A stretch of DNA of 64,000 nt from Hymenopus coronatus (GCA_030762935.1 CM060900.1:372799132-372863131), one strand, 5' to 3'; counted from the stretch's first letter, positions 23,566-35,527 are shown. Notes: a model not told the origin generated them from the letters alone. A program made the numbers and translations.

Positions 23566-24385
23566 TTATAGTGTATTATATTTTTGTCTTTCATTTCTCT
23601 CTGCTTCCTTAATACTAATTATCTCTGTGAACATTGAGTGTATTAATTTCCAATGGTGCCGAGTGTGAGCCATAATATCAGTCATATTATCTGTATGTAG
23701 CTCAATACCCAAACTCATGTAGGTGTTTTCTCTCTGCCTTTGCCATCGTTTGCAGCAAAATAAGGTATGTTCCACTGTATCCACATCATCACAATAGTCA
23801 CTCTGGTCATTTTCTCGTACTCCGATCCTCTTTAAATAGGTATTAAAAGACCCGTGTCCTGTAAGTACCTGTGTCATAAAATAATTTATATTCCTGTGTT
23901 TACATGTTATCCACTTGTCTATTTTTGGAATTAATCTTTCAGTCAATATTTTCCTCCCACGTCTGCTGCCACTGATTCTTCATAATTTCTCGCTCCTTTA
24001 ATTTCGCCTCTTTTCTGTCACCTTCAACTTTAAATAAATTTGCTCTTTCACGAATCTGTAGCTCAATAGGAAGAATACCAGTAATTACTTGTAACGCCAC
24101 AGTAGACGCAGTCTTGTACGCACTTGCGACCCTTAAAAGTATTTTTCTTTGTGACTTCTCTATTTTTTGTTTATATCTCTTGATTTCCAAAACTTCTTGC
24201 CATACCGGACAGCCATACGATAGTATTGAATGCAGAACTCCACTAAGAACTAGCCTCTTGTAATATTGAGGTCCACTTATATTTGGCGTTATTCTAGATA
24301 GTGCTTCAGTTTTTTCATCTGCCTTTTTGGTCACTGCATTAATATGTTGTCCAAACTTTAAATGACTTCCCAAGACTATCCCCAA
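23566..24385 (-). pseudogene. R1-like ORF2 fragment: thumb and C-terminal zinc knuckle
   Basis: Two pieces, 24385-23939 and 23946-23566, joined by a frameshift around 23943. The first has HINAVTKKADEKTEALSR, SYGCPVWQ and the 'RVASAYKTASTVALQVI' block typical of the R1 clade ('R..sAYrTvS..Al.vla'). The second has TGHGSFNTYLKRIG and the knuckle DYCDDVDTVEHTLFCC. In the usual C-x2-C-x7-H-x3-C the first Cys is replaced by Ser. A stop near 23566 leaves a 3' UTR of about 150 bp before the poly(A). Confidence 0.8.
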
Positions 24386-24423
24386 ATATTTTAATGCATT
24401 AATTGGAGTTATTTTTGTACCCT

Positions 24424-24780
24424 TTACTCAAAAGTAATACTTTCCAAATTTCTCTTTCCTTTCAGGATAACAGCTTCTCTCTTTTCAGGGGCCAACTGTA
24501 AAGCATTTAATGTAAGCCACCTGTCGATTCTCTTCAGTGCCTCATTAGTTCTAAGAATAAGGTACTCTTCTTGTGCTGCTGCTACTATAGCTAAATCATC
24601 AGCATAAGCTATAGCTCTAATATTTTCTCCAAGGTGAAGACCTAATATTCCGTCATAGGCAACGTTCCATAAAGTTGGTCCAAACACTGATCCCTGAGGA
24701 ACTCCCATTTGCATATCTTTCTCTATGCCTGCAATACTGAGTTTTCTATTAGTAAAATAACTTTCAATAAAATTCACCAA
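24424..24780 (-). pseudogene. R1-like ORF2 fragment: reverse-transcriptase palm
   Basis: Contains GVPQGSVFGPTLWN (RT block 4) and AIAYADDLAIVA (block 5, the catalytic YADD box, both aspartates kept), then the LNALQLAPEKRE block typical of R1-like elements. A stop lies just before the next fragment, which starts 'MGIVLGSHLKFGQHI' at 24385, the 'YLGI..' block. Confidence 0.8.
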
Positions 24781-25085
24781 ATATGTAGATATTTGTCGCT
24801 TTTTTTAGTTCTTTAATAATAAGACTCCAAGTCACAGTATTAAAAGCATTTCTTATATCTAATGCCTTGACCTTTTAACAATGTCGATCACTTTTTCCAC
24901 AGCTTGTACTGTTGACATTCCCCTTCTAAAACCGAACTGGTATTCCGAAAAACCTCCCTTATCTTCTAACTTAGCAGAAATTCCAACAGCTTACCCATAG
25001 TGTCTAAAAGGCACATTGGCCTAAATGCATTATTGGCCTCCAAAGGTTTTCCTTTTTTCCATAATAAACATACTCGTGCAATTTT

Positions 25086-25301
25086 CTATCTTACTGGGAA
25101 TTCTTGTGTCCGCAACAAATTATTAAACGTTGCTAATAAAAAATCAGGGACCATTTTGGTCATTATTTTAACTGCCTCGGGTGGTATATTATCAGGCCCG
25201 GGTGCTTTTCCACATTTGATCCTTTCCCCTGCCGTATTAAGTTCCTCTTTAGTAAAAGGTTTTGCACTTTTATCAATATTTCCCCTTTTCCAATAGTCCA
25301 C
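25086..25301 (-). pseudogene. R1-like ORF2 fragment: start of reverse transcriptase
   Basis: FTKEELNTAGERIKCGKAPGPDNIPPEAVK is split here as FTKEEL..RIKCGKAPGPDN and IPPEAVK, the N-terminal fingers motif of LINE reverse transcriptases ('GKAPGPDNIP'). It is continued after frameshifts by degenerate sequence between 24780 and 25086. Confidence 0.75.
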
Positions 25302-25411
25302 TTTATTTGGAAAAAGGGCAGAACCATATCAATCTTTCGTTCTTTACATAAGTTATAAGGCATTGTCGGACTTTTCAGGTGTTTTAGAGCAATTTTATAA
25401 CCGTTTCCCCA

Positions 25412-25882
25412 TTAATTACCTTCCAATTCATTGCAGAGGTCTTTCCAATTTTTTATTTTGGCTCTTATTATATTCTTTTTTAGTTTTTTCCTCTTTTCTT
25501 TGTATTCTCTAGTTATTTCTTTAATCTCTAAGTCATTTATATCCGCCCTTCCTCTACGTCGTGTTAGCTTCCTCCTAATTGCGAAGCATTCTTTCCGATT
25601 TGTCTCGATTTCTTCATTCCACCAAAGAGGAACTTTCCGGTTTTGATATTTTCCATGTACTGACAAACTTTGTCTATACGTCTGACTAAGAACTTCCATA
25701 CAGTGGGGTACACTCACTTTTTCTTTTCCTTTTAGATTATTAGTTTTTTCTTCCAATTCTTGCTGAAAAATTTCTTTATCAAACATTATTTTCTGACTTT
25801 CTTTGTCTCCCTTCTTCTTTTCCTCTACTCTCACCTCAAAGTATATGGGGCTATGACCACTAACCAATTCATCATCCAACAC
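25412..25882 (-). pseudogene. R1-like ORF2 fragment: end of endonuclease and linker
   Basis: Starts at VLDDELVSGHSPIYFEV, the last conserved block of the apurinic-like endonuclease (the family has a catalytic 'SDH'; here it reads SGH, so a key Asp is replaced). The linker follows, with PLWWNEEIETNRKECFAIRRK, the 'WWNEE..' motif typical of R1/Jockey ORF2, and a very basic stretch. The frame ends at 25412, with a shift before the next block at 25301. Confidence 0.7.
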
Positions 25883-25897
25883 CTTCCAATTTAAAAA

Positions 25898-25904
25898 GTA
25901 GTAA

Positions 25905-25984
<80 letters not shown>
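25898..25984. repeat. (AGT)n microsatellite, right flank of the R1-like LINE
   Basis: About 28 AGT triplets with one AAT interruption, in the same register as the big array on the other side of the LINE. Confidence 0.9.
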
Positions 25985-26065
25985 TAAATCAGAATACGCA
26001 TTTATTTATTACCTTTAATTTGCTGTAGAAAATACACATTTGTATTAAATAACTTCACTTCTACT

Positions 26066-27565
26066 TTTACCTTCAATGTGATTTTTAGCCTTCTTAGGTG
26101 CACACAATTGGGTGACTCGTTGCGGAATCATTGACAAAGCAAGCGCTGAATTTCAGTCTCTCTTCTCTCTCTGTCTCTCTCTCTCGTTCTCTCTCTCTCT
26201 CTCTCCTGATATTTTCATTTCAGTCAACGTCGAGAAGCTCAGTTCAGAAAAACATGTAGTTGAAAGTGATAATAACACATTAGCTACCAACTCGGACATA
26301 ACCCGGTATTAACTGCGTAGTGACAATTCAAATATTTCCCAACCATTCTAAAAATTTTAATTTGAATATACTGCCTGCTTTTAGCCAGTTCCTCTTGTAA
26401 GATGTTTCAAATCCGTAGTGAATGTATCTCGAACCCGTCAAAATCTTCAACACTCTCTCCAAAATATGCTTTGAAATTCTGTTGCAACAATACTAAATGT
26501 ACTTTGCAGTCAATCAACAGCTTATTATAGTCAGCATACAGCTATAAATAACTCACATGATCCATTTTCAATTGTGTGTATCCATAAATTGAATAACAAA
26601 CCCTTGAATCTTGTCCTAGTCATGATATTTTCATTTCTACTTTGCATTTTTCGGTTTAGTTCTTTCAGGTGCACGGAAATGTCGGATATGTATGCCAACT
26701 TAGATACCAATGTATCATCTGAAAATAAATCCACATCTTATTCCCTCAATGTTAAAAATGTGTAAGTACCTCCTCCTTAAGTTCAAACATTCGCGTCAGC
26801 ACTTTACCTCGAGAAACCACCGTACTTCTGTGTTTAGTAGAAGTGTCTTATACTCTGATCCCATTACTTGATACAAAACGTTAAAAATCCGCTTCTGGGG
26901 GATAATGTTCACGACTTCGTCCATCACAGCTTTCAGAGGGGACGGCAAGACTTTGCAGTAAACGAGACAACGATCGCTTTGCTTCATAAGTTAGGAATTA
27001 CTTCGCTTACTTCACCCACGAATCCTTTCTATTGACCTGTCAAGCGGCTCCATCTGTAAACAAACTAACGCAATCCTGCCATGTTAATTCATTGTGGATG
27101 ACATAATCACTGGCCGTACGAAATAATCCTTCTCAGATTACTCGTTTGGATAGTTCTTTGCAGAAAAAAACAATTAGTTCCAAAATAAAAACTACATATC
27201 TATGTAATTCTTCCAATTACATCCCCATCAACACACCTTATGCATGAAAGAAGTTGTGTGTGACCACTAGTGTCGATGGACTCGTCATCCCAAATGAAAG
27301 CTTTCTACTGCTCTTTATTTTCTGATTTATAATGTCTTCGATGTCATTGGATATCGCTATCTCAGCGGCTGATTTTGTCAGCAGAGAGAGAGGGAGAGAG
27401 AATTTTTGGAATTCCAGCAGCAGCTTCTAAGCCTAAGACCATGTTTACCGTTTCTTTGCACGCGAGCATTGACAATGTTTCTACTATTCTGTGTGACTTT
27501 TTGGCCTTTGAAAGCTCGGTCGCCTTATAGTTATCTTATCTTACTGTATTTTTTACTAAACACGT
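26066..27565 (-). pseudogene. hAT-Buster/ZBED5-like transposase pseudogene
   Basis: Minus-strand frames give, in order, the motifs of the ZBED5/SCAND3/FAM200-type hAT transposase: KAKKSHRIVETLSMLACK (~27520-27466), WDDESIDTSGHTQLLS (the 'DESTD' metal-binding block, ~27300), CVSLFTDGA (~27070), GSEYKTLLLNTEVRWF (~26860-26812), SKLAYISDISVHLKELN (~26704-26654), NILTRTRFKG-like and NLWIHTIENGSCELF, then LLSLSTTCFSELSFSTLTEMK (seen as STTCFSELSFSTLT, ~26270-26230). The end is ALALSMIPQRVTQL with a basic tail (~26150-26070). Many stops and frameshifts make it inactive. A (GA)n run sits inside the C-terminal coding part. N-terminal BED finger not seen. Confidence 0.75.
26158..26206. repeat. (TC)n microsatellite inside the hAT pseudogene
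   Basis: Imperfect TC/GA repeat placed between the 'STTCFSELSFSTLT' and 'ALALSMIPQR' blocks of the pseudogene, so it expanded within former coding sequence. Confidence 0.8.
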
Positions 27566-27587
27566 ACTGACGTTATCATGAATGTCA

Positions 27588-28426
27588 CTTGTTTCTTTCT
27601 CCAACGAGTACTCTGTACAATGTACCGAGTAGGTAGATGTATTCCACTCAAAATTCGATACCACGATTTCACCGGAAATACCTGTTTTGAAACAGCCTTA
27701 ATAAAAAAAATATTTTAAGAAAAAGGTCCATTTGTGTGTGCCTATGGATAGCCTAACTAAAAAACAAAATGTCGGTTAAATACCAAACTTGGTACTTAAG
27801 TTCAGCATCTGCCATGGATGCGACAGGAAGATTTCCAAAATATCTCCCCACCCCTAACCATCCTTTATATGGGTAATTTTTCGAAAATGTTGATTTTCTC
27901 AAAAATGACTCTGGTGACTTTTATTAAAATACATTATGTTTAAGACATCTTCATGACAAACGAAATGTATACCTTGAATTTGCTGGGAATAACCTCTGAA
28001 GACCTCTTCATTCTGAACGATTTTTAATAACTGATAAACCATAATAGATAAACAATAACTTACTACACAAAGATATAAATATCGTTAAGACACACAATTT
28101 ATGTCATAAACATTGCAGAGTTAACGATTTCCGAGATATGCCATGCTATTGGTTTCAGTTTGAAACTACTAACCTTCTTCAAACGGAAATTTATCTTTCG
28201 TTTCATATTTTTTTTTTTTTTTTACACCTGGGCATGTAAAGAGAACCGAATTTCAATTGTCTCACATTGCGACGAGCTTTAAAAATATTTGACTCTCGCT
28301 TTAGCTTAATATATTCCCCTATTCCCCTTCTCTTTATAAGAAACTAGGTAATAAGACCATTTCTGTTACTATTAACCTCGATTAGCAAGATGTAGATAAA
28401 AGAATTATAGTTTGTAACAACGGATT

Positions 28427-28468
<42 letters not shown>

Positions 28469-28500
28469 ATATGAATGAAACACAGGAGATTTTTTTATTG
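27588..28500 (+). repeat. Rep1 copy J, with terminal (GA)n
   Basis: Complete alpha-type copy ('gagtaggtagatgtattcc', 'gatttcaccggaaatacctg', 'cctctgaagacctcttca', 'aagagaaccgaatttcaatt'). A (GA)n run at 28429-28466 has grown out of the 'gatagagaaag' motif near its 3' end. Confidence 0.8.
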
Positions 28501-28892
<392 letters not shown>

Positions 28893-30034
28893 TTTAATAA
28901 CACTGTAATAGAAAATAGAATAAATAGTTTAATAATGTAAGAAATCATAATATTCGCACTACTGCATAGCACAGCTGTGTTAGTGCTTAACTGAAATATA
29001 ATTGTTGTCTTCAGTGACGGAAAATCAATAGAGTTCAAGAAGCGCCCTCACAGGTACAAAAAATATCACAAGAAGGCAATAAAACAATAAAAGAGAGGGA
29101 AATTTCTGCTAAACCCCGCAATTTTAGATACAAGCATGTACAGCCAGGCGTGCACAAAAGATGCCTGTTACAAAGAACTCGCTTGAATGGAGTTTAGAAT
29201 AACAGGAGTGGGACAATCATAGAGACCTCGCGGCCACAGTAAGAATCTATACCATCTTATAAGAGTTTAATAGCTATATTCAGTGAAGACAGCCAAGAGT
29301 TTTAAATGTGATTTGTTTATTACATTACTGTTATATGATACTACATATTATTGAGCAATAGCTCTCCATAAAACATGGATTGTAACAGAAAAGTAACTCA
29401 TATAATAGTATAAATAAGCAAATACGAAACGTTTGCATTAAAATAAAGTTACGAGAAAGTGAGGTTTAAGTGCTGATAATCGAAAAAATGCAGATAAATA
29501 CTTGAAGCGCACATAATTTTGAGGTAACTGATTAGTAATTTTGCTTTACAAAATATACACCAAAATAGATATTTTGATACTATTTTCCTTTAGATTATTC
29601 GTATCATTCTAGCAGCCGTAATACACACAAGGAGGTGTGAGGTCATACACTAACTAACTGTGCTGCAGACTGTTCATGTCCATGAAAACTGGCACCTCAT
29701 TTAATATACTATAAAAAAGCTTGAGCATAACTCCTTTGTTTAACTAGCGAACTTCTATATAGTAATACATTTTCTTTAATTAAGTCCATCAACACCGTAT
29801 TATCGTCAGCAAGAGCACACTTAGTTAGGAACATTTCACGCGACCAATTAATTTACTTTTATTACAGTAATTGTAAAAAAAAGAAAAAGTTCGCATCACA
29901 CTTCTCAACCTGAGACGGATCACTTCATTAGAGCAGAAGTTGATGCCTGCTCCCCTTCATAGGGCCGCCATTCTTAATTGGCACTAGGAAGCCTCAGGCA
30001 TTAGAGAGAGCAAACTACGCAAAAATTGTAGTTT
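28893..30034. other. No gene recognised
   Basis: AT-rich, no motif-bearing ORF, no repeat recognised. Confidence 0.4.
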
Positions 30035-30036
30035 TA

Positions 30037-30344
30037 TACCAGATGGCTCAACTGGCCCGTATTTGGCGTGTGCAAATACTCCTGCGTGCGCTAAAACAAC
30101 TGCAAAACTGAACGGGGCTATTTCAAGTTAAAATCGGCCAGTGAGAACTTTCGTTTTCCCCTCTCAATAAGAGCGATTCGCCTCACCGTCTCCACGATAA
30201 GCAAGAGGGTAAAACGACGGTCGCTAGGCCAGTTCCCCAATTATCGGTTTTAACTTGAAATACCCCCGTTGAGTTCTCCAACTCTTTTAACGCACTAAGG
30301 AATATCTGCATATGCCAAATACGGGGCAGTTGTACCACTTGGTA
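30037..30344. mobile_element. Palindromic MITE, copy 1 (308 bp)
   Basis: Ends 'taccagatggctcaactg' and 'cagttgtaccacttggta' are near inverted repeats, and TA flanks both (30035-30036, 30345-30346). The arms stay complementary over most of the length ('gtatttggcgtgtgcaaata' against 'tctgcatatgccaaatac'; 'gggctatttcaagttaaaa' against 'ttttaacttgaaataccc'), so the whole unit folds back. No coding capacity. A related copy is at 35228-35527. Confidence 0.75.
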
Positions 30345-30667
30345 TATAACGTGAATCATGAGTGAAAATGTAGAATTCTCACCTTGTAACTATTTGGTGT
30401 TCACTTTTAGTTGTGCCCCGTGGAAAACCTGGTTTGAAATGCATGTCCTCACCACAGGGATTGAGAGTTTAGACTTCAAATACTCGCACCAGACACGCGT
30501 CATCTACTTTACGTATTACGAGGTATGATTTTAAACCTTCCAGCGTCGGCAGTCGAGCAGGGGTATATGTTTTGAACATCTTACCCAAAATTTATACGCT
30601 TTAGTGACCATTTCTGAAACTTGCAGGGCTGAAAAATACTCTTATATTCAGCGTTACAGTGAACCTA
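30345..30667. other. No gene recognised
   Basis: Spacer between the MITE and an inverted S4 SINE. Confidence 0.4.
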
Positions 30668-30909
30668 TTTTTTTTATTATTATTATTCCGGAGTCTGGTC
30701 GGAATTCCGGCACTCTATTCCCTTTACCCTTTTTTTAATTTTCCTAACATTTACTCTGTTTACTTACTGCTTGTTTTTTCTGCTGACATACATACGCTTA
30801 ACAAATATATAAACACCCATGCCCAAGGTGGGCTTCGAACCCACGATCCCCAGCCCCACGAAGCACCAAAACATGGCACTTTAGCAAGCACGGCCATGGG
30901 GACCGGCAT
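30668..30909 (-). mobile_element. tRNA-derived SINE, family S4
   Basis: Inverted copy. The reverse complement of 'gggcttcgaacccacgatcc' gives a good box B (gggttcgaagccc), and 'cggccatggggaccgg' marks the 5' end. The tail side is 'tattattattattccgga'. The 58923-59169 copy matches over its length. The ORF 30659-30967 overlapping it is not a gene. Confidence 0.8.
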
Positions 30910-31189
30910 TAAAAAAAAGTGCACGCTGACACGCTCTGAGGTGATGAAGGAACATGAAATTAACTAGTTCAGCTACAACCTTACAGGATTGAAGCTATGC
31001 AGAGGAATTAGATATTGCAATCCCATGTACTGGAACAGACGAATGCTAAATGAGCAAAAAGTACAGTGCGGATATGCAGCTGTCGATGGAATTCAGTGCC
31101 TATATTTTGAAAGGCTATTTCCGATGGCGACTGTAAGGATCTATCAGTACAATATGTGCCAAACTTAATGAATGTAAGGCTAAATACAG

Positions 31190-31735
31190 AGAGTTCCAGA
31201 GGCCCCTAAACTTTGTAAAATTATTTTTTAACCGCTCTGTATATTAAAGATAACTTACACGATAAATACAATGTATATCTGGAATATTCTGAGAATAATC
31301 TATGAAGACCTGTTCATTCTGGATGTATTTTGCTGAATTTTGCATAACTGGTAAACCGTAGGAGATAGACGAAAATTTACTACACAAAAATGTAGATCTC
31401 GGTAAAATACACAGTGGGTGTTGACCATTTCCGAGTTATTCCTTGTTATTAATTTTAGTTTTAAATTACTTTAACTTTTTTCATACAAGAACCTATCAAC
31501 TCCTGACCATGCAAAGAAACGAATTTCAATCCCATAGTAACCAGTTTTAAAAAGATTTGACTATCGCTTTAGCCTAATATATACCCTTATTTCCTTTATA
31601 TACTTTTAAGGAAGTACGTAATATGGTCATATCTGCTGATGTTTATCTCGATTAGAATGAAGTAAATAGAAGAATAAGCTTTTTAAGAATAATTTGTTAC
31701 AGAGATGTAGAGAAAGTCGTGTGAATGGAACACAT
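31190..31735 (+). repeat. Rep1 copy K (5'-truncated)
   Basis: Runs from 'gtatattaaagataactta' through 'aaaccgtaggagatagacg' to 'gtgtgaatggaacacatc'. Confidence 0.65.
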
Positions 31736-31997
31736 CCCACTGTTCCCTTTCCGCCAAAATATGTACCCAGTCATCATTGAAACCACAGAATGGGCAGATT
31801 CTCCTACTAGAATTGTGTGTCATTTTCTGTGTCCTCAAACCTCGCAGCCTCCTGATCTTTCCTTTCTTCCTAGGTGAAGTTTACGCGACTCTTCACCCCA
31901 ATTCAGTTTTGTTTCGTTTGCTAGAGCTAGAGAAAATTTAGTTTTAAAACGCAATTTAATTTCCTGGGGCTGATATCTGTTTGACACCTTTCCATAA
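31736..31997. other. No gene recognised
   Basis: Between two Rep1 copies. The minus-strand frame 31835-32053 is basic and hydrophilic and looks like decayed coding sequence (LGRKERSGGC) but I cannot name a family. Confidence 0.35.
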
Positions 31998-32840
31998 ACT
32001 TTTACTTTCTCTACACGAATTATACACATCATAGAGAAGGTATTGTGTTTCACCCAAAACTTCTCTAACGAGTTTTCACCGGAAATACATGTTTTGAGAC
32101 TCCCTGTGTGCCTGTGGGCAGCATAGCTAAAAACGAAAAGTCAGTCAAATGCCAAATTTGGTATTTAAGTTTACTATCTCCCAAGAATACGACAGAAAAA
32201 TTTATGACAAAGTCCTTTCACCTCAAACTACCCTTTTCATGCAAAAATTTTCGAAAATTTTTATTTTTTCAAAAAATGGCTCGAACGATTTGATTAAAAT
32301 ATACTATATTAAAAATATTTATATTGCAAATAAAATGCATATTTTTAATTTTCTGGGCATAGCCTCTTTATTCTGGAAGATTTTTCTGAATTTTGCATAA
32401 CTCGAAAACCGTAAAAGAAAGACAAAAGCTTACAACACAAAAAATATTATCATTATTTATTTAATGATGTCATTAAAACATAATTTACATCATATGCATC
32501 TTTTTTGAGGAGTTGGTCGTTTCAGAGACATTCCTTGTTATTGGCTTCAGCTTTAAAATACTTATACTTTTTTCATATGGAAATTTGTCAACTCCTGATC
32601 ATACAAAAAAACGTGCTTCATTCCCATAAGAACCAAATATTAAAAGTATTGACTATCGCTTTAATCAAGTATATTCCTTTATTTACCTTCTGCTTAAAAA
32701 GAAGCAAGTAATAAGACATTTTCTGCTAATGTTATCTCTATCAGCATGAAGTACTTGGAAGAATAAGCTTTTTAGCATTAGTAAAATTTGTGACAGAGAC
32801 ATAGAGAAAGTCATGTGAATGGAACACATCAGATTTTTGT
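31998..32840 (+). repeat. Rep1 copy L
   Basis: Near-complete alpha-type copy starting 'ttttactttctctacacg' and ending 'agaaagtcatgtgaatgg'. Confidence 0.75.
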
Positions 32841-33204
32841 CCATTGTTTCGCCTCTTTGTTATACCGACACAAGAGACAAATTTTCCGTAGGTATTTATA
32901 TTATTCCTTCGTTTTATCATTACTTTACTAAGTACCAGTAACCTCAGTAATGCTTTGTAGACATTTTCCCATCTGCAGGAGTATCAGAAAAATAATTCAA
33001 TTTTTCAAACAATGGTGTATACAAAGCGCTAAAGAAAAATCAAACTTTACCTTTACCTTTACATTTGCCTTTACCCATTTGAAGAGAGCTTTTAAACGTT
33101 ATGCTGACGTCTAGTTCGCTAAAGTGTCCTAGAAATTTCACGTGCACACTCTCTCAGTTCCCGCAAAAGCCTGCCTGCAACGCAAACTCCTGCATACAGC
33201 AATG
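32841..33204. other. No gene recognised
   Basis: AT-rich spacer; includes a short 'cctttacctttac' iteration near 33047-33072. Confidence 0.4.
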
Positions 33205-34209
33205 ACATAAAAAAATCTAATGTGTTCTATTCACATGACTATTTCTACCAGTTCCACAAACAAACTTTCCTTACCAAGGATTATTCTTTTATCTGCGTAT
33301 TGCTAATCGAAATAAATAATAAGCAGAATTGGTCTTGTTACTTGCTTCCTTGTAAGTAAGGCGGAAATAGGGGAATACACTAGACTAAAACGACAGTCAA
33401 ATCTTTTAAAAGCTCTTCAACATGTGAAACAAATGAAATTCAGTTCTCTTTTGAATTCCCGGGTAAAACAAAAGAGATGAAACGAAAATTGACTTTCCGC
33501 AGAAGGAAAGTTGAATTATGATGATTGGGATTTAAAAGCGTTCAATTACTAGGGTATTGGCAGCTTCATAAAGCTAAACGTGGCAAGAGACCAGAACTAA
33601 AATCATGTTAAAAGTCAGCTGGGATAAAATGTGAGCTAAAATAAGAACATAAAATGTAGTGTAAAGTTATATATTGCTGAAACTATAATGAATCTACAAA
33701 ACCATTTTGAACAATGTAGCGTAAAAAGGGATAAAAGTAGCTAAAACCAAAATCGTAATACCAGGAGAAATAAAACAAACTAGATCCTGAGTGTAAAATA
33801 AAGTTTTGATAAAACTGTAAGAACCTTGTCGACCGCTCCGTGCTTATCGGCAAGTAAATATAAAATAATATAACGCAAACGGTTAACTCTACAAAAAAAA
33901 TTGTATATGTAATAAACTGTGTGTTTTAAGGAGATCTACGCTGTGTAGTCTTGTCTATCTCTTACGGTTTACCAGTTAGAAGTAATCCAGAGGTTATGCC
34001 CAGAAAATTCGGGGAATACATTTCGTTTGTCATGATAATATCTTAAACATGTGGCATTTTAATTATAATAAAAATTTTCGGAAATTGTTCCGTGTTAAGG
34101 GTAATTAAAGGCAATTTGGCTGTGAGGCAATTTGCCCGAAAATCTTCGTGTCACATCCTTGGAACATACAAGTGTGTGTGTGTGTGTGTATATATAACTT
34201 ATACTAAAT

Positions 34210-34279
<70 letters not shown>

Positions 34280-34530
34280 GTATTTAGTATAAGTTTAGTA
34301 TTTACAAGACAAGATATAAGTTTGGTATTTACCCGAATTTTCGTTTTTAAGCTAAGATGTCCACAGACACACATACACATATGGACCTTTTTTTTTTAAA
34401 TACTTTTCTTTTTGGATTCAAGGGGCCCTAAAACATGTATTTCCAGTGAAATCTCGGTATTGAAGTTTTGATTGGAATACAATACGTTCTCTACATACTA
34501 TGTATGTGCAGGTACTTGGTAGAGAATTTA
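33205..34530 (-). repeat. Rep1 copy M, split by a 0.38-kb insertion
   Basis: Inverted copy in two pieces, 33205-33500 and 33885-34530. The break lies in the 'aaacgaaa-ttcatttcccgtttg' part and the second piece resumes at 'aacggttaactctac'. Compound (GT)n, (CA)n and (TA)n runs at 34168-34276 occupy the usual internal microsatellite site. Confidence 0.7.
33501..33884. mobile_element. Unclassified insertion within Rep1 copy M
   Basis: Sequence foreign to Rep1. The start 'tgatgattgggatttaaaagcg' in part resembles the 'gattg-tttaaaggggcc-aac' opening of a short interspersed repeat I associate with polyneopteran insects. The end 'cgaccgctccgtgcttatcgg' is GC-richer. Identity uncertain. Confidence 0.4.
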
Positions 34531-35226
34531 AAAAGCAATACACTATACAATTTGGACCCTGTGTACATAACAGATAAGCAGCATTATTTAGAGCTGTATT
34601 CTAAAGTATGTGAATTATTTCACACACTGTATTTATTTTTACACCCAATGTTTTAGAGATACACAACACTAAGTCACCACTGGATAATAAGCACTAAATA
34701 ATGACTTAAGTGCAACCATGGTAGTGCCACGCATCGATAAATATAGGGATAATGCACCATTTGTAAATGTGGGAAATCTCGTCGTAACGACATGGCAATT
34801 GCAAAGAAAAAATAAGCTCGCTCCTGAAGAAACCATTTCACAAATAATTACTGCAGTCGCGAGAAGCAATCTTCCTGAAAGCTCTCTTAACATATGCCCC
34901 TTTGTTACTGTCTATTCTTGTTCGTGATAAACATGCTCGTATTCCACAAATGGCTTCTTGCTTTATACTTTCATTTTGTCATTTTATCCTTTGATTCTCT
35001 GCTTTGTGTTTTACACATCTTTGCGTGCTTTTTGCAGTGCGCTCTTCTTTCTTTCTTTTTCTTTAATTGTTTGTTTGTTTGTTTTTTCTTTTGCAGCGAT
35101 AAACTTAAGATTATTTCACAGTAGGAAATCTGATGACAAATACCCATACGTATTTATGTAATTACATAAACAGGTTGAACTATCTATTGAAGCATATATT
35201 TTCAACCATTTTGCGTAGGTGATATG
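34531..35226. other. No gene recognised
   Basis: Contains overlapping ORFs on both strands at 34669-34927 of up to 74 codons. They have no motif I recognise. Confidence 0.35.
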
Positions 35227-35227
35227 A

Positions 35228-35527
35228 TACACCACGTGGTCCAACTACTGCGTATTTGGCGAGTGCAGATATCCCGTGCTGTGTTAAAAGAGTTGCAGAA
35301 TGCATCAGGGCTATTTCAAATTAAAGTTTGCCAGTAGGGAGCTGGGTAAAAGCGACCTTCGTTTTACTACTCGCAATGAGCGCAACCCGCTCATAGTCTC
35401 CTCTGATATCAAGACGTGCAAAGCGAAGATTACTCTCGCAGGTTAGCCCCGTTAAGTTCTGCAAGTCTTTTAAGTCATCAAGGGAAATCTGCACACGTCA
35501 AATGTGGGGCAGTTGGGCCACTTGGTA
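35228..35527. mobile_element. Palindromic MITE, copy 2 (~300 bp)
   Basis: Same family as 30037-30344. It has 'ccacgtggtccaactactg' and 'cagttgggccacttggta' at the ends, and 'gcgtatttggcgagtgcaga' against 'ctgcacacgtcaaatgtg' inside. It is more diverged from its own reverse complement than copy 1. Confidence 0.7.

Larger units (their letters stand above)
23401..25895 (-). mobile_element. R1-like LINE, 5'-truncated, inserted in (AGT)n
   Basis: Minus-strand non-LTR retrotransposon from the end of the endonuclease region to a poly(A) tail (T16 at 23401-23416). It has (AGT)n on both sides: the large array to the left and 25898-25984 to the right. Domain order is as in R1-clade ORF2: endonuclease/RT linker, reverse transcriptase, thumb and C-terminal zinc knuckle. 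The reading frame is broken at least four times, so the copy is dead. Only the 3' part of ORF2 is kept; ORF1 and most of the endonuclease are missing. Clade assignment rests on motif style (GKAPGPDNIP, VPQGSVFGPTLWN, TGHGSFNTYLKRIG) and is fairly confident. Confidence 0.8.

Noticed and set aside
23401..25984. Canonical target-site duplication around the R1-like LINE
   Set aside because: Both flanks are the same triplet repeat, so a duplication cannot be told from the repeat itself.
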